NCBI GenBank assembly: GCA_028870615.1 | Contig: JAGWPH010000063.1 | Location: 1 to 18,470 of the forward strand | Length of the DNA: 18,470 nt | Direction: 5' to 3' | Source of the DNA: Betaproteobacteria bacterium | GTDB taxonomy: Bacteria > Pseudomonadota > Gammaproteobacteria > Burkholderiales > Ferrovaceae | Part shown: piece by piece, positions 14,147 through 18,470 of the stretch | How the letters are laid out: each line of letters opens with the position of its first letter | How positions within the stretch are numbered: the first letter of the stretch is position 1 | Notes under the pieces: model-generated | Database searches by the model: none | Seen by the model: the letters and a program-made list of their open reading frames with translations, nothing else | What the model was told of the DNA's origin: nothing | Position numbers and translations under genes: made by a program

Positions 14147-14710
14147 TCACGGCGACCTGGGCGGAAGCATCCGCTGGAGCAACCCGTCGCGTAGAATCCA
14201 TTGGTGGTAGACAGCAGCGGCAACATGCAACCCGATCAGTACCAACAATCCGATCGCCACCGCATGATGCACATCTCCCAGGGCATGACCCCAGTTCGAG
14301 CCCTTTGGCGCCATGGCGGGTAACGAAATGGTTCCAAACAACCTGACATCCCAACCTCGCGAAGAAGCGTTTGCCCAGCCCATCAATGGCAGGGCAAAAA
14401 GCACGACATAAAGTAATTTATGGGTGATTTTTGCCGAGAGTTCCTGCCAACGTGGCATTGGTACACTCTCAGGAACGGGATGGGTAAAACGCCACAAAAT
14501 TCTCAGCAACACCACAGTCAGAATGAGTGTCCCAAAAAACAGGTGCCAGGCGATCAGGCCATCCGGCCGCGTGTCCTTTTCAACTTCAGGCATCGCCCAT
14601 GCAATGGTGAATTCGGAAATCAGAAGCGCAAGGATTGTCCAATGCAAAAAACGCGAGACGGTGTCGTAATGAGGTGGTGTAGGCAGTCCGTTGCTCGAAT
14701 GATTGGTCAT
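14147..14710 (-). CDS. Cytochrome b561 (CybB-like)
   Basis: The protein has 187 residues from the ATG at 14710, which has a GGGGAG Shine-Dalgarno sequence at 8 bases; an in-frame ATG 14 codons further upstream is less likely. Four membrane helices lie at about 23-40, 55-73, 98-115 and 148-168. The di-haem histidines match E. coli CybB: H23 (RFLHW), H56 (WHLFFG), and H148 and H162 spaced by 14 (HHAVAIGLLVLIGLH). The C-terminus RMLPPRSP also matches CybB. The family passes electrons between quinol and other acceptors, including superoxide, in the inner membrane. It is divergent from the holin-like gene. Confidence 0.92.
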   Translation of the reverse strand: MTNHSSNGLPTPPHYDTVSRFLHWTILALLISEFTIAWAMPEVEKDTRPDGLIAWHLFFGTLILTVVLLRILWRFTHPVPESVPMPRWQELSAKITHKLLYVVLFALPLMGWANASSRGWDVRLFGTISLPAMAPKGSNWGHALGDVHHAVAIGLLVLIGLHVAAAVYHQWILRDGLLQRMLPPRSP

Positions 14711-14780
14711 GATGTTCGCTCCCCGTAAAATATTTCCATATACTAGGCCCAATGACCCGAAAATTCTACGGAGAACTGGC

Positions 14781-15143
14781 GTGCGACTTCTATATGTGTG
14801 GTTGATTAATGCGGCTGCGTTGTTTGTGTTGCCTTACCTGTTGTCGTCGATCAAAGTCGATTCGTTCATCGTCGCGTTAATCGCCGCGCTGGTGCTGGGG
14901 TTGATCAACACCTTCATCCGGCCGTTACTGGTCCTGCTCACACTGCCGGCGACGCTGCTGACCCTGGGCCTGTTCATTTTCGTGATCAATGGGCTGCTGT
15001 TCTGGTTCGTCGGAACCTTCGTTGACGGATTCCACGTCGGCGGCTTCTGGCCGGGGGTTGGCGGTGCGATTCTCTACAGCATCATTTCCTGGGCGTTGTC
15101 GGCGATTTTACTGAGCGGTAACGAGGCGGGCAGGCTTCAGTGA
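14781..15143 (+). CDS. Four-helix membrane protein of the phage-holin-4 / DUF360 family
   Basis: The protein has 121 residues from the GTG at 14781, which has GGAG about 8 bases upstream. Translation from an ATG at 14703 would add a basic stretch overlapping the divergent cytochrome gene, so I reject it. Four hydrophobic helices are visible with the family pattern [37 protein letters not shown] and a C-terminal [16 protein letters not shown]. The family was named for similarity to a mycobacteriophage holin, but it is a common bacterial housekeeping-type membrane protein of unknown role. No phage genes are nearby. Its stop overlaps the yjbQ start (GTGA). Confidence 0.85.
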   Translation: MRLLYVWLINAAALFVLPYLLSSIKVDSFIVALIAALVLGLINTFIRPLLVLLTLPATLLTLGLFIFVINGLLFWFVGTFVDGFHVGGFWPGVGGAILYSIISWALSAILLSGNEAGRLQ

Positions 15144-15559
15144 AAAGTTACCGGAAAGAACTCTGGTTCAACGTTCCTACGCGCCGCGCCTTCATCAACG
15201 TTACGGGCCAGGTGGTGGCCTGCGTGGCTGAAAGTGGTATCCGCGAAGGGTTGGTGCTGGTCAATGCCATGCACATTTCGTCCTCGGTGTTTATCAACGA
15301 CGATGAGTCCGGGCTGCATCATGACTTCGAGCAGTTTCTGGAGCGCCTTGCTCCCCATGAACCCGTATCGGGTTACCGGCATAATGATACCGGCGAAGAC
15401 AACGCCGACGCGCATATCAAGCGCCAGATCATGGGGCGCGAAGCGGTGATCGCCCTGACTGGCGGAGCGCTGGATTTCGGTCCCTGGGAACAAATTTTTT
15501 ATGGTGAATTTGACGGCAGGCGCCGCAAGCGCGTGCTGGTCAAAATTATCGGAGATTAG
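15140..15559 (+). CDS. yjbQ: YjbQ family protein (UPF0047, secondary thiamine-phosphate synthase type)
   Basis: The protein has 139 residues, full length for the family, starting at a GTG that overlaps the preceding stop. Conserved residues are H45 with SSS ([12 protein letters not shown], 45-56), H60/H61, GYRHND (78-83), [13 protein letters not shown] (87-99) and the C-terminal [18 protein letters not shown]. The His/Asp set forms the trimeric metal-binding pocket known from YjbQ structures. Biological function is not firmly established; a weak thiamine-phosphate synthase activity is reported for E. coli YjbQ. It is probably translated together with the holin-like gene. Confidence 0.93.
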   Translation: MKSYRKELWFNVPTRRAFINVTGQVVACVAESGIREGLVLVNAMHISSSVFINDDESGLHHDFEQFLERLAPHEPVSGYRHNDTGEDNADAHIKRQIMGREAVIALTGGALDFGPWEQIFYGEFDGRRRKRVLVKIIGD

Positions 15560-15592
15560 CGGGAACAACGCCCATTTTTTTGGGAGGATTCA

Positions 15593-16132
15593 ATGAAAAC
15601 TTTTTTGTGGATCATGGCTGCCTTCGGACTTACTGCATTGGTGTGGGCCGGCACTGCTCCGGCAGCGGAATTGCCCCAGGTAGGGCAAAGCGCTCCAGAG
15701 TTCAGCGTAGAGGACCAAAACGGCGTGCTACAGCACCTGGGAGACTACCGGGGGAAATGGCTGGTTCTATATTTTTATCCCAAGGATGAAACGCCCGGTT
15801 GTACCGCTGAAGCTTGCGCGTATCGCGACGACATCCAGAAAATTCACCAGCTTGGTGCGGCGGTGGTGGGCGTCAGTATCGACGATGCCAGTAGTCACGC
15901 GGAATTTGCCAAGAACCACCATTTGCCCTTTCCGCTCCTGGCGGACAGGGATGGCACGGTGGCCCAAGAATACGGGTCTGAAATGCGCCTGCTGGGGTTC
16001 AAGATCGCCAAGCGCAACACTTTTGTGATCGATCCCCTGGGGCGAATCGCCAAAGTGTATGAAAGTGTGGATGCAGGTCGCAATCCTGCCGAAGTGATCG
16101 CCGACCTGGCTGCACTTCAAGGGGCCCGCTGA
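15593..16132 (+). CDS. Exported BCP/PrxQ-type thiol peroxidase
   Basis: The protein has 179 residues, about 155 mature. A Sec signal peptide (1-25, cleavage near APAA-EL) makes this a periplasmic version of a normally cytosolic family. The peroxidatic Cys is C70 in PKDETPGCTAEAC and the resolving Cys is C75, five apart as in E. coli BCP. The family fold continues with VVGVSIDD, FPLLAD and RNTFVIDPLGRI. It reduces H2O2 and organic peroxides and would need a periplasmic thiol donor. A strong GGGAGGA Shine-Dalgarno sequence (15582-15588) lies just after a CCCA-T-run-TGGG element. The gene is 33 bp after yjbQ and probably in one operon with it. Confidence 0.93.
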   Translation: MKTFLWIMAAFGLTALVWAGTAPAAELPQVGQSAPEFSVEDQNGVLQHLGDYRGKWLVLYFYPKDETPGCTAEACAYRDDIQKIHQLGAAVVGVSIDDASSHAEFAKNHHLPFPLLADRDGTVAQEYGSEMRLLGFKIAKRNTFVIDPLGRIAKVYESVDAGRNPAEVIADLAALQGAR

Positions 16133-16145
16133 TTGGAGATGTGCC

Positions 16146-16185
16146 CTTCACACAAGCCGTAACAATTCTGTGAAGAAAGTAATAT
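16146..16185 (+). promoter_or_regulatory. Dyad CTTCACA-N16-TGTGAAG with adjoining -10-like TAATAT
   Basis: The half-sites at 16146-16152 and 16169-16175 are exact reverse complements with a 16-bp spacer, so their centres are 23 bp apart, about two helical turns. TAATAT (16180-16185) could be the -10 box of the following outer-membrane protein gene. No good -35 box is present, which would fit activator dependence. Function is inferred only. Confidence 0.35.
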
Positions 16186-16233
16186 GAAAACGTCCCGATA
16201 ATGGTGACCTTCAATCACCTTGTTGGGTAAGTC

Positions 16234-16752
16234 ATGAAAAAATTCTCTGCTGTTGCTGCTGTATCTGTGTTTTTTGCCTTCCCGGTCCTGGCTGCTGATT
16301 CTGGATTTTACATTGGGGGGAATGTTGGCGCGGCAAGCACCGATGTTGGGGGCACAAGTCTTTCCAAGAGCTCTGATACAAGCCTTGGATTAATCGGCGG
16401 GTATCAGTTTACAAAATATTTTGCCGTTGAGGGCCAATATGACGACATGGGTAAAATTGGCTATGGCAACAATTACGCGCTCAAGGCTGATTCCCTGTCA
16501 GCCATAGGCATATTCCCAATTCCCGATACTCGTTTTTCCCTGCGCGGCAAACTGGGGTATGCCAGAACCTCTATCGATGCTCCAAACACTTCTGCCGAAA
16601 ATGGCGTTGTCATTGGTATTGGCGGGCAGTACATGATTACCAGGGCAATCGGGATAAATGTCGGTTTGGATAGATATGACGTTGGTAATTCGTCCGCTAT
16701 TCCTGGCGGCTACACCACGCAGTTTTACACCGGGGTCTCATACAAATTCTGA
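16234..16752 (+). CDS. Small outer-membrane beta-barrel protein (OmpA-like transmembrane domain)
   Basis: The protein has 172 residues. The signal peptide (1-20, FAFPVLA-AD) is followed by alternating amphipathic strands: GFYIGGNVGAAS, LGLIGGYQFTKYFAVEGQYD, FSLRGKLGYART, VVIGIGGQYMITRAIGINVGLDRYD and FYTGVSYKF. The C-terminal Phe in an aromatic end strand is the BAM recognition signal. Size and strand number suggest an eight-stranded barrel. There is no periplasmic OmpA C-terminal domain. Specific function is unknown. The coding sequence appears less GC-rich than the T2SS genes. It is transcribed alone or with the next gene, 36 bp downstream. Confidence 0.85.
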   Translation: MKKFSAVAAVSVFFAFPVLAADSGFYIGGNVGAASTDVGGTSLSKSSDTSLGLIGGYQFTKYFAVEGQYDDMGKIGYGNNYALKADSLSAIGIFPIPDTRFSLRGKLGYARTSIDAPNTSAENGVVIGIGGQYMITRAIGINVGLDRYDVGNSSAIPGGYTTQFYTGVSYKF

Positions 16753-16788
16753 CAGGGCGGCGATCCGGAAAGGCCCAGGGGGACAGCC

Positions 16789-17145
16789 ATGAAAATCGAC
16801 TCCACTGAATTCGGCAGCATTACCGTCAATGGCGCCACCTACGCGCACGATATTTTGATCCGTCTGTCGGGCGAAGTGCTGAAGCGCAAGAAAAAATTCT
16901 CCAGGAAGTATTACAACACCGACCACATCATTTCGCGCGAAGAGGCGGAATTCATCTACGAGAAAGGTTGCAACACCCTGATACTGGGGGCCGGCCAGTA
17001 CGATAACATGGAACTGTCGCTGGAAGCTTCAGAATTCTTCAGGCATCATGATTGCCGGGTGATATTACGTCCCACGCCAGATGCCGTTACGGCATATAAC
17101 AAGGCCGAGGGCAGGGCTGTTGGGCTGTTTCACGTCACCTGCTGA
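16789..17145 (+). CDS. Mth938-like domain protein (DUF498 / AAMDC family)
   Basis: The protein has 118 residues, covering one domain. Recognisable family features are ITVNGATYAHDILI (about 11-24), the H-I-I-S-x-E-E-A segment, NTLILGAGQYDNMELS (62-77), EASEFF (79-84), LRPTPDAVTAYN (92-103) and the terminal VGLFHVTC. The family is widespread and cytosolic; in proteobacteria it often lies near membrane-protein or respiratory assembly genes. Molecular function is unknown. GGGGGA serves as the Shine-Dalgarno sequence. Confidence 0.9.
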   Translation: MKIDSTEFGSITVNGATYAHDILIRLSGEVLKRKKKFSRKYYNTDHIISREEAEFIYEKGCNTLILGAGQYDNMELSLEASEFFRHHDCRVILRPTPDAVTAYNKAEGRAVGLFHVTC

Positions 17146-17244
17146 GAGAACTGGCCACCCACAGGAAAATAGGGTCACGGCTGGTTTTTGTGCTATACCT
17201 GAAAGCGAAACAAGAAGGTCTTTATTTCTAGGGAGGGGGGTATC

Positions 17245-17604
17245 ATGGAAAAGTCTAAATATTTGTTTCTGTGCTTCGCAGCAGTGACGATTTCGTTTGC
17301 AGATCTGGCCGTTGCTGCCGATTCGGGTTCCATCACGATCACTTCTCCAAAAGAGGGCGCAGTCCTCCAGAGTGGCAGTGGAAACAAGCTCGAATATAAT
17401 CTTCATATGAGCCCGAATGGCAGTCATCTGCATATTTACGTTGATGATCAGGACCCCATTATTGGTCGAAAAGTCAGCAATTGCCCCTGCAGTATCGACT
17501 TGCCGGCCCTGACTCCGGGCAAGCATGTCATCGTTGTGAAGGAAGCAACGGCAGGCCACAGCCTGACAGGGGTACAAAGCACAGTGGCGGTCAGCGTAAA
17601 ATAA
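17245..17604 (+). CDS. Secreted small Ig-like protein with His and CxC motif
   Basis: The protein has 119 residues, about 95 mature. The signal peptide spans 1-24 (AVA-AD). The mature part begins SGSITITSPKEGAVLQSG and has an all-beta look. A His-rich strand H54 ... H61-L-H63 (SHLHIYVDD) is followed by a C80-P-C82 pair, H94 and H105. Length, fold type and the downstream four-helix protein recall CopC/CopD copper proteins, but the N-terminal His that CopC uses for Cu(II) is absent. I do not recognise the exact family. The HxH and CxC motifs make metal binding possible, unproven. A GGGAGGGGGG Shine-Dalgarno sequence lies just upstream. Confidence 0.7.
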   Translation: MEKSKYLFLCFAAVTISFADLAVAADSGSITITSPKEGAVLQSGSGNKLEYNLHMSPNGSHLHIYVDDQDPIIGRKVSNCPCSIDLPALTPGKHVIVVKEATAGHSLTGVQSTVAVSVK

Positions 17605-17608
17605 GCGC

Positions 17609-18010
17609 GTGCAAAACCTGATTTATGCCTTAATCCAGGTTCTCCACAATTTCGGTGCTGTTGCCATTGTAGGGATTGGCGCTTATGGCATCTGGTTTGT
17701 TCGAGGCAGTCCCACGCTTGGGGCTGCCTCGCTTTTGGCTGTCCTGTGGGCGCTTCAGGCGTCAAGTGGTGCATTGTTTGGGTTGGCGACCTACCATTAT
17801 TCGCTGCACCTTCCGGACATCCACGGTGTGGCGGTCGATGCGCTCTTCATCAAAGCGATCTGCGCCATTTTCGGATTTGCACTGGCTGTCTATTATGCAA
17901 AACGGAGTTCGCGCTGGAGCATCAAAAAGTGCCGTTTCGTCTGGGGCACTTCCTTCGCACTTGGAGCGATTGCATTGAGTTCGGCCGCTTTCCTACGCTG
18001 GTTTTCCTAA
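17609..18010 (+). CDS. Four-helix integral membrane protein, CopD-like layout
   Basis: The protein has 133 residues and starts with GTG four bases after the previous stop, so the two genes are almost certainly co-translated. Hydrophobic helices lie at about 5-30, 36-60, 74-97 and 109-130. Histidines H13 (LHNFGA), H63, H67 and H72 (DIHGVAVDALFIKA) fall in or near helix ends, as in CopD or cytochrome-type four-helix proteins. No clear family signature is visible. It may act with the secreted protein upstream in metal or redox handling, which is inference from the pairing. Confidence 0.65.
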   Translation: MQNLIYALIQVLHNFGAVAIVGIGAYGIWFVRGSPTLGAASLLAVLWALQASSGALFGLATYHYSLHLPDIHGVAVDALFIKAICAIFGFALAVYYAKRSSRWSIKKCRFVWGTSFALGAIALSSAAFLRWFS

Positions 18011-18041
18011 GGTTATTATTTTCGGTAGAATTCAGAAGGTT

Positions 18042-18126
18042 GCCCAGGTGGCGAAATTGGTAGACGCAGCAGGTTTAGGTCCTGCCGCCGTAAGGTGTGG
18101 GGGTTCGAGTCCCTTCCTGGGCACCA
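18042..18126 (+). tRNA. tRNA-Leu (anticodon UAG)
   Basis: The acceptor stem GCCCAGG (18042-18048) pairs with CCTGGGC (18116-18122); discriminator A and an encoded CCA end at 18126. The anticodon stem GCAGG/CCTGC encloses TTTAGGT with anticodon TAG at 18076-18078. The long variable arm fits a class II Leu tRNA, 85 nt in all. A weak TAGAAT -10 box (18026-18031) may drive it directly. Only 8 bp separate it from the stop of the convergent gene. Confidence 0.96.
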
Positions 18127-18134
18127 ACCGGCAC

Positions 18135-18470
18135 TCAACGATGGTTGATCGGCACGTCCTCTGGAGCGGGTTGGCCTTTCCCCTTTTCCAGCAGATCTTT
18201 CAGGCTCAGAAGAAATACGGCCCACTTGGTCGAGCAGTGCGCAAGAAAATCGGTATCATCTGCCCAATTGGAATGCGTGAAGCGAACAAAAGTTTGGTTG
18301 CCCTCTGGCCTCAACCGAAAACTGATTTCCGTCCCGACCCATTCGTCCGCCCCTTCTTTGGTTCCTTTCCAATGCACGAGCTCTCGCGGCTTAAGTGCGA
18401 TGACCTCGAATTTCTGACAGAACCCCCCAAACCAAAACTCCAGGCGGTTTCCGGCTTCTGACTTGCCACG
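18135..18470 (-). CDS. SRPBCC / AHSA1-like domain protein (5' end outside window)
   Basis: The minus-strand frame is open from the window edge (18470) to TGA at 18137-18135, giving 111 residues of the C-terminal part. Typical AHSA1/START-like text is present: LEFWFGGF, VHWKGTKEG, W-V-GTEISFRLRP, and T-FVRFTHSNWAD followed by HCSTKWAVFLLSLKDLLEKGKG. Proteins of this type are small cytosolic ligand-binding helix-grip folds; specific ligands are generally unknown. A GTG at 18377 is internal, not a start. It is convergent with tRNA-Leu. Confidence 0.8.
   Translation of the reverse strand, partial: RGKSEAGNRLEFWFGGFCQKFEVIALKPRELVHWKGTKEGADEWVGTEISFRLRPEGNQTFVRFTHSNWADDTDFLAHCSTKWAVFLLSLKDLLEKGKGQPAPEDVPINHR

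Noticed and set aside
14781..15143. Holin-like gene as evidence of a prophage
   Set aside because: The family is common in bacterial chromosomes, and no lysin, capsid, integrase or attachment repeat is nearby.
15571..15587. CCCA-T-run-TGGG over the peroxiredoxin Shine-Dalgarno sequence as a possible RNA thermometer or terminator
   Set aside because: The stem is only four base pairs, too weak to hide the ribosome site, and no T-run follows the second arm.
11671..18152. Shared 14-mer CGATGGTTGATCGG at 11671-11684 and 18139-18152
   Set aside because: One such match in 18 kb is about what chance predicts, and the flanks do not match.
18048..18461. Plus-strand open frame starting inside tRNA-Leu
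   Set aside because: It begins within the tRNA, and the minus strand encodes a recognisable SRPBCC protein in the same place.

Overview
The window is chromosomal DNA from a Gram-negative proteobacterium. Most likely it is a betaproteobacterium of the Nitrosomonadales/Gallionellales kind. That placement is inference from gene style and from a GspN-containing type II secretion (T2SS) operon; no marker in the window proves it. Base composition is fairly GC-rich and genes are tightly packed with many ATGA/GTGA-type overlaps. Two tRNAs with encoded CCA (Glu-UUC and Leu-UAG) are present. I see no transposase, integrase, CRISPR array or prophage, and no convincing intrinsic terminator anywhere.

Region 1 (1-7317) is the 3' part of a T2SS operon in the order gspL(partial)-gspM-gspN-gspD-gspE-gspF. 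It encodes the inner-membrane platform (L, M, F, N), the secretin (D) and the ATPase (E). The pseudopilin genes and gspC are not in the window and may lie upstream. Seventy-six bases later comes a lipoprotein (7394-8929) with a poly-Gly stalk, a probable fibronectin-III-like domain and seven VGxxG / Asp-box repeats. It looks like a surface beta-propeller and is a natural candidate substrate of the T2SS.

Region 2 (8910-13978): an NAD-type isocitrate dehydrogenase runs on the minus strand and overlaps the lipoprotein gene tail to tail by 20 bp. Back-to-back promoters separate it from a plus-strand unit: an RhlE-type DEAD-box helicase with a ~205-nt structured leader, an ArnT-like membrane glycosyltransferase and a PAP2 lipid phosphatase. 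A perfect 15-bp inverted repeat with a 5-bp loop sits in the first codons of the glycosyltransferase gene.

Region 3 (13975-16132): tRNA-Glu with its own promoter, a minus-strand cytochrome b561, and a divergent compact cluster of a four-helix holin-like membrane protein, a YjbQ-family protein and an exported peroxiredoxin.

Region 4 (16234-18470), which looks less GC-rich in parts: a small outer-membrane beta-barrel protein, an Mth938-like cytosolic protein, a secreted His/Cys-containing Ig-like protein paired with a four-helix membrane protein (CopC/CopD-like in size and layout but not confidently that family), tRNA-Leu, and the 3' end of a minus-strand SRPBCC/AHSA1-type gene that runs off the window.

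The most unusual signals are the glycosyltransferase-start hairpin, the helicase leader, the T2SS-linked propeller lipoprotein and the secreted/membrane protein pair at 17245-18010.
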